The notes: generated from the sequence alone by a model not told the origin. A DNA stretch of 64,000 bases from Streptomyces pilosus (GCF_014649835.1 NZ_BMTU01000011.1:124001-188000); one strand, 5' to 3'; counted from the stretch's first letter, positions 19,329-28,980 are shown. A program made the numbers and translations.

Positions 19329-21527
19329 ATGGGCGACAAGGCGCATGCACACCCCGGGGCCGCCGGCAGGGCGCGAGCGGCCGACCACCCCACGTCCATA
19401 CGGAATGTGGTGCTGGTCGGCCACTCCGGATCGGGCAAGACGACACTGGTGGAGGCCCTCGCGCTGGCCGCGGGGGCGGTGAACCGGGCGGGCCGTGTGG
19501 AGGACGGCACCGCCGTCTCCGACTACGACGACATCGAGCACCGCCAGCAGCGCTCGGTACAGCTCTCGCTGGTGCCGGTCGAATGGGACGGCATCAAGGT
19601 CAACCTGCTGGACACCCCCGGGTACGCCGACTTCGTCGGGGACCTCAGGGCCGGTCTGCGAGCGGCGGACGCGGCCCTCTTCGTCGTCTCCGCCTCGGAC
19701 GGCGTGGACGGCTCGACCCGCATGGTGTGGGACGAGTGCGCGGCGGTCGGCATGCCGCGCGCCATCGTCGTCACGCACCTGGAGGCCGCCCGGGCGGACT
19801 TCGACGAGATGACCCGCGTCTGCGCGGAGGCGTTCGGCGGGGACGACCCCGACGCCGTGCTGCCGCTGTACCTGCCGCTGCACGGACCGGAGGGGCCCGA
19901 CGGGCACGCGCCCGTGCACGGTCTGATCGGCCTGCTCACCCGGAAGCTGTTCGACTACTCCGGCGGCGAGCGCAAGGAGTCCGAGCCCGGCGAGGAGCAG
20001 CTGCCCCTCATCGAGGAGGCCCGCGGCCGGCTCATCGAGGGGATCATCTCCGAGAGCGAGGACGAGACCCTCATGGACCGCTACCTCGGCGGTGAGGAGG
20101 TCGACGTCGGGACGCTGATCGAGGACCTGGAGCGGGCCGTCGCACGGGGGGTGTTCTTCCCCGTGCTGGCCGCCGCCCCCGCCGCCGAGGGCGCCCGCCA
20201 GGGGCTCGGCACGGTCGAGCTGCTGGAGTTGATCACCGGCGGCTTCCCGACCCCCCTGGAGCACGGTACGCCGACGGTGACCACGGTCGACGGCAGGCCC
20301 CGCGAGCTGAAGCCGTGCGACCCGGACGCCCCGCTGGTCGCCGAGGTGGTGAAGACGTCGTCCGACCCCTACGTCGGACGGATCTCCCTGATCCGTGTCT
20401 TCTCCGGCACGCTGCGCGCCGACCAGACCGTCCACGTCTCCGGGCACGGGCTGGGCGACCGGGGTCACGAGGACCACGACGTGGACGAGCGGATCGGCAA
20501 CCTGTCCACCCCGTTCGGGAAGCAGCAGCGGCCCGTGTCGCACGTCATCGCCGGGGACCTCGCGTGCGTGGCGAAGCTGAGCCGCGCGGAGACCGGCGAC
20601 ACGCTGTCCGCCAAGGACGACCCGCTGCTCGTGGAGCCCTGGGAGATGCCCGATCCGCTGCTGCCGCTCGCCATCGAGGCGCACAGCAAGCCGGACGAGG
20701 ACAAGTTGTCCCAGGGCCTGGCGCGGCTGGTCGCCGAGGATCCGACGATGCGGCTGGAGCAGAACCAGGACACCCACCAGGTGGTGCTGTGGTGTCTGGG
20801 CGAGGCGCACGCCGACGTGGCCCTGGAGCGGCTGCGCAGCCGCTACGGCGTCCAGGTCGACGTCGTACCGCACCGGGTGTCGCTCAGGGAGACCTTCGGC
20901 GGCAAGGCGGCCGGGCGCGGCCGGCACGTCAAGCAGTCGGGCGGGCACGGGCAGTTCGCCATCTGCGAGATCGAGGTGGAGCCGCTGCCGAACGGCTCGG
21001 GCATCGAGTTCGTGGACAAGGTGGTCGGCGGCGCCGTCCCCCGGCAGTTCATCCCCTCGGTCGAGAAGGGCGTCCGGGCGCAGGCCGTCAAGGGTGTCGC
21101 GGCGGGTCACCCGCTCATCGACGTGCGGGTGACGCTGCTGGACGGCAAGGCGCACTCGGTGGACTCCTCCGACGCCGCGTTCCAGACGGCGGGCGCGCTG
21201 GCGCTGCGCGAGGCCGCCTCCGGGACGAGGATCCACCTGCTGGAGCCGGTGGCCGAGGTGAGCGTCCTGGTGGGCGACGAGTACGTCGGCCCCGTGATGA
21301 GCGACCTCTCCGGCCGGCGCGGCAGGGTGCTGGGCACCGAGCAGTCCGCCGGGGGGCGCACCCTGATCAGGGCCGAGGTCCCGGAGATCGAGATCGACCG
21401 CTACTCCGTCGACCTGCGCTCCCTCTCCCACGGCACCGCCCGCTTCAGCCGCCGGTACGCGCGGCACGAGCCCATGCCGCCGCAGGTCGCGGAGCGGGTC
21501 ACGGAGGAGGCGCGCACGGCCTCGTAG
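19329..21527 (+). CDS. Elongation factor G-like GTPase (FusA2 type)
   Basis: 732 residues with full EF-G architecture: GTPase domain (1 to about 280), domain II, and domains III-V to the C-terminus. The P-loop is GHSGSGKTT (from about residue 30). The G3 motif reads DTPGYADF from residue 95, with Tyr99 where canonical EF-G has His. The G4 position reads THLE at 149-152 instead of NKxD. It therefore belongs to the actinobacterial EF-G-like paralogue group, not to the main translocase; its role is unknown. The ATG follows a GGAGG site. Confidence 0.88.
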   Translation: MGDKAHAHPGAAGRARAADHPTSIRNVVLVGHSGSGKTTLVEALALAAGAVNRAGRVEDGTAVSDYDDIEHRQQRSVQLSLVPVEWDGIKVNLLDTPGYADFVGDLRAGLRAADAALFVVSASDGVDGSTRMVWDECAAVGMPRAIVVTHLEAARADFDEMTRVCAEAFGGDDPDAVLPLYLPLHGPEGPDGHAPVHGLIGLLTRKLFDYSGGERKESEPGEEQLPLIEEARGRLIEGIISESEDETLMDRYLGGEEVDVGTLIEDLERAVARGVFFPVLAAAPAAEGARQGLGTVELLELITGGFPTPLEHGTPTVTTVDGRPRELKPCDPDAPLVAEVVKTSSDPYVGRISLIRVFSGTLRADQTVHVSGHGLGDRGHEDHDVDERIGNLSTPFGKQQRPVSHVIAGDLACVAKLSRAETGDTLSAKDDPLLVEPWEMPDPLLPLAIEAHSKPDEDKLSQGLARLVAEDPTMRLEQNQDTHQVVLWCLGEAHADVALERLRSRYGVQVDVVPHRVSLRETFGGKAAGRGRHVKQSGGHGQFAICEIEVEPLPNGSGIEFVDKVVGGAVPRQFIPSVEKGVRAQAVKGVAAGHPLIDVRVTLLDGKAHSVDSSDAAFQTAGALALREAASGTRIHLLEPVAEVSVLVGDEYVGPVMSDLSGRRGRVLGTEQSAGGRTLIRAEVPEIEIDRYSVDLRSLSHGTARFSRRYARHEPMPPQVAERVTEEARTAS

Positions 21528-21746
21528 TCCGCGCCGGGCGCTCGCCGGACGAGCCGGTGGGCGCCCGCGTACGCCGTCCGTGCCGCGACGGGCCGGGAGT
21601 GCTTCACTCCGTGCCGGTGGGCAGCTCCCGCGGTCCGGCCACGGATGTCCGCGGCTGCGGATACGCTGAAGACCTGATCAACAGGTGTGCGGAGCAAGGA
21701 AGTCGGGAAGGCCGCAAGACGACAGTCGCGGCGATCGGGGGCGGGA

Positions 21747-23402
21747 ATGACCGTGGAGAGCGGCTACGCGGATTTCTTCGGTCCGCAGGTGCCGCGCACC
21801 GGCGACGAAGGACAGACGCCGACGTTCGCGCTGGCCTCGGCGGCCTACCGGGACAACGAGGCCGACGAGATCCTCAAGGCCAACAACGAGTGGCACAAGT
21901 CGGAGGTCGGCAGGCCCCGCATCAAGCTGTTCCGGCCCAATCTGGGTGAGGCGTTCTCCCGGGCGGTCATCGACCGCATGCTGGGATCCGGCCGCGCGCC
22001 GCTCATCCAGTCCTTCGGCACCCAGCCGCAGGTCGTGGTCGAGCACGCGCTGGCGGCGCACCGCATCCGCCGTGAGCGGGACAACTGGCTGAGCGCCGTG
22101 ATGGTCCTGTGCGGGCTGCTCTTCCTGCCCGGTCTGATCGTATGGCTGCTGGTCTTCCAGATCCGTACGACGATGACCCGGCGCGAGGACAAGCGGGCCG
22201 GCGCGCTCGCCACCGTCCTGCTGGTCGGGGTGGCCGCGCTCGCCGTGCTCTTCCTGCTGCGCATGCCGTTCGACGGGTTCTGGGGCTGGTACGCGCGCGC
22301 ATCGGTGATCGCCCCGGTGGTGGGCTGGTTCTGGGCCAAGCGGATCTGCGAGCGCACGGCGAGGGATCTGCGCGAGCGGTGGAGCAGTCTGCTCTCCGGT
22401 GGCAGCGTCGGCGCCAAGGTGCCCGAGGCGGTCCCCTCCAGCCCCGGCGAGACGGCGGCCGAGCAGCTGCGCCAGTCCCTGGCCCGGCTCAGCGCCGAGC
22501 AGCAGTCCAACTCCGTGTTCTACGCCGGTCCCAAGGGCATACTCGGCATGGGTACGCGCTGGGGCAGCTGGCAGCTCGCCGAGGAGCTGGTGCCGGCCGA
22601 CGCCGGCCGGGAGATCAACCCGTTCCGCAGCTGGGACGTCGTCAGGGCCATCCACGACCGGCTGCGGATGCTGGAACGCGGCCCGCTGCACACCGGGGGC
22701 TTCCCCAAGCCGTCGGTACGGCACTGGATCGTCACGCCGATCGGGGAGAACGCCACGGCGGTGTCCCGTCCGGAGGGCACGGACGTCGAGGCGTACCAGA
22801 TCAAGTCGCACGCCATACAGGACATCTGCAACAAGCAGCAGTTCGGCGCCGGTGACCGGCACTACCTGGGCGTGCAGTGGACGCTGTGGGACGGCCAGCT
22901 GGTGATCACCATGCTGATCACCGTGACGGTGCTCCACGAGACGCTGCGCATCGAGGTGACCGGCCACGCGCTGGGCCCGGTGCACTCCCTGTTCACCAGC
23001 GCGCCCGCGGCCAAGGAGAAGGAGGTCCAGAAGTCGATCAGGTTCTGGGAGACCCGGAAGGTGAAGCTCCCGCTGGTCGACGCGGACGAGGTGGTACGCC
23101 TGGCGGCCCGGGCGCCGCTGACCTGGTACCCGCCGCTGCTGTACTGGCTGGGCGGAAAGCTCAGTCTGCCGGAGCCGTTCGGTCTGCGGCACGCGTGGGC
23201 GGACAAGCCGTGGCGGCACCGCTTCATGGCGGACGACGCGTTGCGTGCGGCGGCGCCGGTGCTGCGGGTGGTGCACTCGGCGGCGATCAAGGTGCTGGAG
23301 GAGAACGGGGTGGACACGGAGAAGTTCGGTTCGCGGTCGTCGTTCCTCAGCACGGCGGTGCAGGACGCCTCGCCGAGGAAGGCGGACGTGTACGACGCGT
23401 AG
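21747..23402 (+). CDS. Membrane protein of unknown function
   Basis: 551 residues. Hydrophobic helices cluster at about 114-136 (LSAVMVLCGLLFLPGLIVWL), 150-168 and 175-195, and there is another hydrophobic stretch near 385-400. The C-terminal half is soluble-looking. I recognise no enzymatic motif. The ATG at 21747 follows a GGGGGCGGGA stretch. It lies 220 bases after the EF-G-like gene on the same strand and converges on the HIT gene. Confidence 0.8.
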   Translation: MTVESGYADFFGPQVPRTGDEGQTPTFALASAAYRDNEADEILKANNEWHKSEVGRPRIKLFRPNLGEAFSRAVIDRMLGSGRAPLIQSFGTQPQVVVEHALAAHRIRRERDNWLSAVMVLCGLLFLPGLIVWLLVFQIRTTMTRREDKRAGALATVLLVGVAALAVLFLLRMPFDGFWGWYARASVIAPVVGWFWAKRICERTARDLRERWSSLLSGGSVGAKVPEAVPSSPGETAAEQLRQSLARLSAEQQSNSVFYAGPKGILGMGTRWGSWQLAEELVPADAGREINPFRSWDVVRAIHDRLRMLERGPLHTGGFPKPSVRHWIVTPIGENATAVSRPEGTDVEAYQIKSHAIQDICNKQQFGAGDRHYLGVQWTLWDGQLVITMLITVTVLHETLRIEVTGHALGPVHSLFTSAPAAKEKEVQKSIRFWETRKVKLPLVDADEVVRLAARAPLTWYPPLLYWLGGKLSLPEPFGLRHAWADKPWRHRFMADDALRAAAPVLRVVHSAAIKVLEENGVDTEKFGSRSSFLSTAVQDASPRKADVYDA

Positions 23403-23497
23403 GCCTCCGGCGGTGGGGCGGGGACAGGGCGTCGTGGTCGCCGGCGGCTCGCTCCCGGACCCCCGGCGGCCTGGACGGCCTCGCCCCGGAACGCCGG

Positions 23498-23521
23498 GCG
23501 GGCCGGTCGGTGCCGGCCCGC
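23498..23521. terminator. Hairpin between convergent genes
   Basis: A 9-bp stem (23498-23506 with 23513-23521) and 6-base loop lie between the stops at 23402 and 23535, 13 bases from the HIT gene end. Confidence 0.5.
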
Positions 23522-23534
23522 GCGGGCATCGTCG

Positions 23535-24083
23535 TCAGTCCGTCGGCCAGGCCTCCGCGAGCATCTTCCTCGTGTCTCCGAGGAGCTGCGGGAGTACCTT
23601 CGTGTGTCCGACCACCGGCATGAAGTTGGTGTCGCCGCCCCAGCGCGGGACGACGTGCTGGTGCAGGTGGGCGGCGATACCGGCGCCCGCGACCGTGCCC
23701 TGGTTCATGCCGATGTTGAACCCGTGCGCACCGGACGCCGTCCGCAGCGCGGTCATCGCCTGCTTGGTGAGGGCGGCGAGCTCCGCGGTCTCCTCGGGCG
23801 TGAGCTCCGTGTAGTCGGCGACGTGCCGGTAGGGCACCGTCATCAGGTGACCGCCCGTGTACGGGTACAGGTTGAGCACCGCGTACACCAGTTCACCGCG
23901 CCGCAGGACCAGTCCGTCCTCGTCGGACTTGGCCGGGATCGAGCAGAAGGGGCAGCCGTCGTCGGCGCCCGGGCCGGTCGGCTTGTTCTCGCCCTGGATG
24001 TACGCCATCCGGTGAGGCGTCCACAGACGCTGGAACGCGTCCTGCGTGCCCACTCCCGACTGCTGCTCCGGCTCACTCGTCAT
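23535..24083 (-). CDS. HIT-family nucleotide hydrolase/transferase
   Basis: 182 residues. The histidine triad is intact in HLHQHVVPRW, and a CPFC pair near residue 43 suggests a structural metal. The family includes AP4A phosphorylase-like and dinucleotide hydrolases; this longer actinobacterial form (with LYPYTGGHLMTVPYRHV) is close to those, but the substrate is not determined by sequence. The ATG is at 24081-24083. It is downstream of thrS beyond an 11-bp terminator. Confidence 0.9.
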   Translation of the reverse strand: MTSEPEQQSGVGTQDAFQRLWTPHRMAYIQGENKPTGPGADDGCPFCSIPAKSDEDGLVLRRGELVYAVLNLYPYTGGHLMTVPYRHVADYTELTPEETAELAALTKQAMTALRTASGAHGFNIGMNQGTVAGAGIAAHLHQHVVPRWGGDTNFMPVVGHTKVLPQLLGDTRKMLAEAWPTD

Positions 24084-24121
24084 GTGTGCAGCATATGGCG
24101 TGAGCCGGGGACCGCGGAAAA

Positions 24122-24147
24122 GGCCCCCGGGATCGCTCCCGGGGGCC
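24122..24147 (-). terminator. Terminator downstream of thrS
   Basis: An 11-bp perfect stem GGCCCCCGGGA/TCCCGGGGGCC (24122-24132 with 24137-24147) and TCGC loop, 19 bases past the thrS stop. Confidence 0.75.
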
Positions 24148-24165
24148 GTTCGGTCGTTTCCGTGG

Positions 24166-26142
24166 TCAGACCTGCGTCCGCTCCCCGACGACCTTGGCGA
24201 TCTTCGCGATGGCCTCGTCCACCGGGATGCCGTTCTCCTGCGAGCCGTCGCGGTAGCGGAACGACACCGCACCGTTGGTCATGTCCTCGTCGCCCGCGAT
24301 GACCATGAAGGGCACCTTCTGCTTCTGGGCGTTGCGGATCTTCTTCTGCATGCGGTCCGAGGAGGAGTCGACCTCGACGCGGAGGCCCTGCTTGCGGGCC
24401 GCGTCCGCGAACTTCTCCAGGTACTCGACGTGCGCGTCGCCGATCGGGATACCGACCGCCTGCACCGGGGCCAGCCAGGCCGGGAAGGCGCCCGCGTAGT
24501 GCTCGAGCAGTACCGCGAAGAACCGCTCGATCGAGCCGAACAGCGCGCGGTGGATCATGACCGGGCGGGTCTTGGAGCCGTCCGCGGCCGTGTACTCCAG
24601 GTCGAAGCGCTCCGGCAGGTTGAAGTCGAGCTGGATGGTCGACATCTGCCAGGTGCGGCCGATGGCGTCCTTGGCCTGGACGGAGATCTTCGGACCGTAG
24701 AACGCGGCGCCACCCGGGTCCGGGACCAGGGGCAGGCCCTGCTTCTCGGCGACCTGGCGCAGCGTCTCGGTGGCCTCTTCCCACGCCTCGTCGGAGCCGA
24801 CGAACTTCTCCGGGTCCTTGGTGGAGAGCTCCAGGTAGAAGTCGGTCAGACCGTAGTCGCGCAGCAGGTTCAGGACGAAGGTGAGCGTCTTGTCGAGCTC
24901 CTCCGACATCTGCTCACGGGTGCAGTAGATGTGCGCGTCGTCCTGGGTGAAGCCGCGGGCGCGGGTCAGGCCGTGCACGACGCCCGACTTCTCGTACCGG
25001 TACACCGTCCCGAACTCGAAGAGGCGCAGCGGCAGTTCGCGGTAGGACCGGCCGCGCGCGTCGAAGATCAGGTTGTGCATCGGGCAGTTCATGGGCTTGA
25101 GGTAGTAGTCCACGCCCTCGTCGAGCTGCATGGGCGGGTACATGCCGTCGGCGTACCAGTCCAGGTGGCCCGAGGTCTCGAAGAGCTTCCCCTTCGTCGC
25201 GTGCGGGGTGTAGACGAACTCGTAGCCCTCCTCCTCGTGGCGGCGGCGCGAGTAGTCCTCCATGACCCGGCGGACGATGCCGCCCTTCGGGTGGAAGACG
25301 GCGAGGCCGGAACCGATCTGCTCCGGGATGGAGAACAGGTCCAGTTCGCTGCCCAGCTTGCGGTGGTCGCGCTTCTCGGCCTCGGCGAGGAACTCCAGGT
25401 GCGCCTTCAGCTCGTCCTTGGACGGCCAGGCGGTGCCGTAGATGCGCTGGAGCATGGGGTTCTTCTCGCTGCCGCGCCAGTAGGCGGCCGCGTTGCGCAT
25501 CAGCTTGAACGCCGGGATGTTCCGGGTGGTGGGCAGGTGGGGACCGCGGCAGAGGTCCTTCCAGCACAGCTCGCCGGTCTTGGCGTCCAGGTTGTCGTAG
25601 ATCGTCAGCTCGCCGGCGCCGACCTCGACGTCCGCGCCGTCGTCGTGCGAGGCGGAGCCCTTGAGACCGATCAGCTCCAGCTTGTACGGCTCGCCGGCGA
25701 GTTCCTCGCGGGCGGCCTCGTCGGTCACCACGCGGCGGGAGAAGCGCTGGCCGCGCTTCTGGATCTCCTGCATCTTCTTCTCGACGGCCTTGAGATCCTC
25801 GGGCGTGAACGGCTTGTCCACGTCGAAGTCGTAGTAGAAGCCGTCCCGGACCGGCGGGCCGATGCCCAGCTTGGCCTCGGGGAACAGCTCCTGCACGGCC
25901 TGGGCCATGACGTGCGCGGTGGAGTGGCGCAGGATGTTCAGGCCGTCCTCGGAGGAGATCTCGACCGCCTCGACGGTCTCGCCGTCCCCCACCTCGTAGG
26001 CGAGGTCCTTGAGCTCACCGGCCACGCGTGCGGCGACGACCGTGCGCTCACCGGCGAAGAGCTCGGCGGCCGTGGTGCCCGTCGTCACCACGCGTTCTTC
26101 CCGCTCGGAATCGCGCTGGATGATCACACGGACGTCTGACAC
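24166..26142 (-). CDS. thrS: Threonyl-tRNA synthetase
   Basis: 658 residues, the normal length. An N-terminal TGS domain (about 1-65) precedes the editing domain with HSTAHVMAQAV. The class II catalytic core has MNCPMHN and TRARGFTQDDAHIYC, and the C-terminal anticodon-binding domain holds GIPIGDAHVEYLEKF. The GTG at 26140-26142 follows an AGGAGA site; the frame is open to 26196. It is a stand-alone gene with a terminator before the HIT gene. Confidence 0.97.
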   Translation of the reverse strand: MSDVRVIIQRDSEREERVVTTGTTAAELFAGERTVVAARVAGELKDLAYEVGDGETVEAVEISSEDGLNILRHSTAHVMAQAVQELFPEAKLGIGPPVRDGFYYDFDVDKPFTPEDLKAVEKKMQEIQKRGQRFSRRVVTDEAAREELAGEPYKLELIGLKGSASHDDGADVEVGAGELTIYDNLDAKTGELCWKDLCRGPHLPTTRNIPAFKLMRNAAAYWRGSEKNPMLQRIYGTAWPSKDELKAHLEFLAEAEKRDHRKLGSELDLFSIPEQIGSGLAVFHPKGGIVRRVMEDYSRRRHEEEGYEFVYTPHATKGKLFETSGHLDWYADGMYPPMQLDEGVDYYLKPMNCPMHNLIFDARGRSYRELPLRLFEFGTVYRYEKSGVVHGLTRARGFTQDDAHIYCTREQMSEELDKTLTFVLNLLRDYGLTDFYLELSTKDPEKFVGSDEAWEEATETLRQVAEKQGLPLVPDPGGAAFYGPKISVQAKDAIGRTWQMSTIQLDFNLPERFDLEYTAADGSKTRPVMIHRALFGSIERFFAVLLEHYAGAFPAWLAPVQAVGIPIGDAHVEYLEKFADAARKQGLRVEVDSSSDRMQKKIRNAQKQKVPFMVIAGDEDMTNGAVSFRYRDGSQENGIPVDEAIAKIAKVVGERTQV

Positions 26143-26235
26143 CGGTCTCTCCTGACTGAAGGCTGTGGTCGCGGCGCCATACCGGAGCGCACGCATGGGT
26201 GCGATCGTACCGACCCGGGCGGGTGCTCCGCGAAA

Positions 26236-27471
26236 TCACGGTCCGTCGTCGGGGCCGCAAACCTCGCCGAAGGGGGCCACGGTCCCGGCGTTCGCCCGGA
26301 GCGCCTTGAGCAGGCGGTCCCGCTCGGCGTCGTCGACCTGGACCGGCGCCAGGTCCGTGGCGCCGGTGAGCCGCCGGAAGCCGCCCCGGCTCTCCAGCCG
26401 GCCCCGCACACGGACCGGCAGTCCGACGAGGTGGGCGTGTCCGGCGACGCGGTAGTCCTCCTCGCCGAGCACGGCACGGACCTGGCCGATCTCGGCTCCG
26501 GCGAGCACCCGCAGCCGGATCACACCCTCGCCGCGGGGTCCCGGCCGGTGCATCCGTACCACGGTGCCGGTGATCCGTACGGTGACGGGCGGCTCCGCCC
26601 GCCGGTAGCGCGGGCCGGCCTCGCGCAGGACGGGCAGGTCACCGGGTGAGAACTCGACGGGTTCCGGTGCGGCGGCGCAGCCGCCGGGCACTCCGGCCGC
26701 GGGAGCCCAGGCGACGCCGACCCGGGCGCCCTCGGTGCCGCGGACCAGGGCGACGAGGGCCTCGGTGAGCTCGTGGCTGGCGCCCGCCGCGACGGCGGTG
26801 TCGAAGGCGTCCATGCCGCCGGTGGCGCGGCGGTAGTCGATGGCCTCGCGGACGGCGTACAGGGCGTGGTGGAGGCACACGGCGAGGGAGCGGCCGGTGG
26901 TGACAGGCGCGAAGGCGGTGAGCCGGCGTCCGCCCGGCGCGGGCCCGACCAGGACGGTGTCCAGCGCGGCGGCCGCCGGGCGCCGGTGCCGGGCGCCGTG
27001 GAATCCGGTGCGGGCGCGGGTGGCGAGGGCGGCGGCGAGCAGGATGCGGCGGGCGGCGGAACGCAGGTGCTCCTCCGCGGTCCACGCGGTGGCACCGCCG
27101 GGACCGGCAGGTATGTCGCGCCACCAGTGGATCTCGTCGCTGGGCACGGCCAGGGCCAGCAGGATCTCGCGGGCGCGGGGGGTGCCGCCGCGGGCGAGGG
27201 CCTGCAGGGCCTCGCCGAGCAGGTCCTCGCTGTCGGGGAAGGCGCGGCTCTCCGGCACGAGGAGACTGGTGCCGGTGCCCGGTCCGGGCGGGATCCACCG
27301 TCCGTAGTGTCCGGTGACGCCGCCGCGGCGCTGCCAGCCGTGCCGCTGGAGCAGGGCGGTCAGCACGGCGGGGTCGGTGTCGGCGGCCTGGGGCGGGCGG
27401 CCGCCGAAGGGGGTGCCGGCGGGGTGGGGGCGGGCGGACCGCGGGGGTTCCCCGGTCGGGAGGTGCGTCAC
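26236..27471 (-). CDS. Unknown protein coupled to a DUF4365 gene
   Basis: 411 residues, not recognised. The N-terminal third is Pro/Gly/Arg-rich with RHGWQRRGGVTGHYGRW; a middle helical region contains TAWTAEEHLRSAARRILLAA; the C-terminal 110 residues have beta-rich RITGTVVRMHRPGPRGEG, suggestive of an OB-like fold. The GTG at 27469-27471 overlaps the upstream DUF4365 stop as GTGA, so the two proteins are probably made in a fixed ratio and may work together. It ends 94 bases before thrS. Confidence 0.7.
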   Translation of the reverse strand: MTHLPTGEPPRSARPHPAGTPFGGRPPQAADTDPAVLTALLQRHGWQRRGGVTGHYGRWIPPGPGTGTSLLVPESRAFPDSEDLLGEALQALARGGTPRAREILLALAVPSDEIHWWRDIPAGPGGATAWTAEEHLRSAARRILLAAALATRARTGFHGARHRRPAAAALDTVLVGPAPGGRRLTAFAPVTTGRSLAVCLHHALYAVREAIDYRRATGGMDAFDTAVAAGASHELTEALVALVRGTEGARVGVAWAPAAGVPGGCAAAPEPVEFSPGDLPVLREAGPRYRRAEPPVTVRITGTVVRMHRPGPRGEGVIRLRVLAGAEIGQVRAVLGEEDYRVAGHAHLVGLPVRVRGRLESRGGFRRLTGATDLAPVQVDDAERDRLLKALRANAGTVAPFGEVCGPDDGP

Positions 27472-28040
27472 GGTGTCCCTCCGGTCCCGACCCGCGTCAT
27501 GATCTCGCACAGCGCCCGGTCGTCGAAGATGCGTGAGGTGGGGACGCGCACGGTGGTGCGGTGCCGGCCGGTGACCGGGTGCCCCGCGAGGTTGGTCCAG
27601 TAGCAGCAGTGCCGCAGGTCGAGGCGGTCGTGGCCGGCGCGCAGCCAGTCGTCCCGGGAGCGCGGCACGATCATCACGACGAGGATCTTGTGCACGGCGA
27701 CCGGGGTGCGGGCGAGTTTGGCGAGGTGGGCGTTGTCGAGCGTGAAGGAGAAGAACCGGCCGGGCGGGCCGGGTGCCACCTGGTAGGTAGCTTTCAGCTG
27801 CACCTTGATGGTGACCTCGTCGTCGACGGTGTGACCGGCGGCGCTGTGGCTGACGTGCCAGTCGATGCCGTTGTCCGGGAAGGGCTGGGAGAGCGAACAG
27901 CCCGCCGCGGCGGCGACGGCGTGCAGATAGCCGACCTGCAGGGTCTCCATGCAGGCGGTGGTGGCGAGGGTGCCGCGAGAGGCCGGCGTGCGCTCGGGCA
28001 GCAGCCCGCCCCGTTCGGGCTGCGCGATGGCCATGGCCAA
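27468..28040 (-). CDS. DUF4365 protein, putative PD-(D/E)XK nuclease fold
   Basis: 190 residues. NGIDWHVSHS followed by EVTIKVQLKATY gives the spaced D...QxK signature of the DUF4365 group within the restriction-endonuclease-like fold, and RVPTSRIFDDRALCEIM closes the domain. No catalytic activity has been shown for this protein. It is the first gene of a two-gene unit (GTGA overlap with the 411-residue partner) and is divergent from a DEDDh exonuclease, with only 161 bases between their starts. Family call is by motif only. Confidence 0.75.
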   Translation of the reverse strand: MAMAIAQPERGGLLPERTPASRGTLATTACMETLQVGYLHAVAAAAGCSLSQPFPDNGIDWHVSHSAAGHTVDDEVTIKVQLKATYQVAPGPPGRFFSFTLDNAHLAKLARTPVAVHKILVVMIVPRSRDDWLRAGHDRLDLRHCCYWTNLAGHPVTGRHRTTVRVPTSRIFDDRALCEIMTRVGTGGTP

Positions 28041-28201
28041 CAGCCTTCCAGAACAGTGTTTTCCCCGTGCGGGTCACTGAACTGCGAAGACCCGTACTCC
28101 TGTTGTCTCCTTCCGGCGTACGGCGCAAACAGCCCGGGTATCACCGCTTCGGGCAGTGGACTCCGTGTCAACTGCCGATGGTGGACGAGGGGTTGTTGGG
28201 T

Positions 28202-28927
28202 ATGGGGAGCTGGTACGAAGGGCCGTTGGCCGCTTTCGACACGGAGACGACGGGTGTGGACGTCGAGACCGACCGCATCGTGTCGGCCGCCCTCGTCGTC
28301 CAGGACGCACCGGGCAGCCGGCCCCGGGTGACGCGCTGGCTGGTGAATCCGGGGGTGCCGGTGCCGGCCGCGGCGACACGGGTGCACGGGCTGACCGACG
28401 AGCACCTCCAGCGCAACGGGCGCTGGCCGGCGCCGGTGATGTACGAGGTGGCCCAGGCGCTGGCGGAACAGGCGCGGGTGGGCCGGCCGGTGGTGGTGAT
28501 GAACGCGCCGTTCGATCTGACGCTGCTGGACCGGGAGTTGCGCCGGCACCGGGCGTCGTCGCTGGGCCGGTGGTTCGAGCGGTCACCGCTGCTGGTGCTG
28601 GATCCGTGGGTGCTCGACAAGCACCTGGACCGCTACCGCAAGGGGCGCCGCACCCTGACCGACCTGTGCGCGTACTACGAGGTGCCGCTGGAGGGGGCGC
28701 ACGAGGCGGCGGCGGACGCGGTCGCCGCGCTGGAGGTCGCCCGGGCGGTGGGGCGTCGTTTCGCGTCCCGTCTCGAGCGACTGTCCCCCGGTGAGCTGCA
28801 CACCCTGCAGGCGCTGTGGCACGCGGCGCAGGCGCGGGGCCTGCAGTCGTGGTTCGCGCGCACCGGTACGGAGGAGGTCGTCGACCCGGCCTGGCCCCTG
28901 CGCCCGGATCTTCCGGCGGCGGCGTGA
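28202..28927 (+). CDS. DEDDh 3'-5' exonuclease (DnaQ-like)
   Basis: 241 residues. Exo I is AAFDTETTGVD, Exo II region is VVVMNAPFDLTLLD, and Exo III is HEAAADAVAALE, with HGLTDEH between them, giving the DEDDh catalytic set. It is a stand-alone exonuclease, not a polymerase subunit fusion. The ATG at 28202 is chosen, with GAGGGG 9 bases upstream; an in-frame ATG lies 8 codons earlier. It is followed by a 15-bp terminator and tRNA-Val. Confidence 0.88.
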   Translation: MGSWYEGPLAAFDTETTGVDVETDRIVSAALVVQDAPGSRPRVTRWLVNPGVPVPAAATRVHGLTDEHLQRNGRWPAPVMYEVAQALAEQARVGRPVVVMNAPFDLTLLDRELRRHRASSLGRWFERSPLLVLDPWVLDKHLDRYRKGRRTLTDLCAYYEVPLEGAHEAAADAVAALEVARAVGRRFASRLERLSPGELHTLQALWHAAQARGLQSWFARTGTEEVVDPAWPLRPDLPAAA

Positions 28928-28947
28928 GGGAGTGCCGCGGGGCGCAA

Positions 28948-28980
28948 AAAAGCCGGTCCGTCGGGGACGGACCGGCTTTT
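28948..28980. terminator. Bidirectional terminator with A/T tracts
   Basis: A perfect 15-bp stem (28948-28962 with 28966-28980) has an AAAA start and TTTT end, so it works as an intrinsic terminator on either strand. It lies between the exonuclease gene and the convergent tRNA-Val. Confidence 0.85.
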
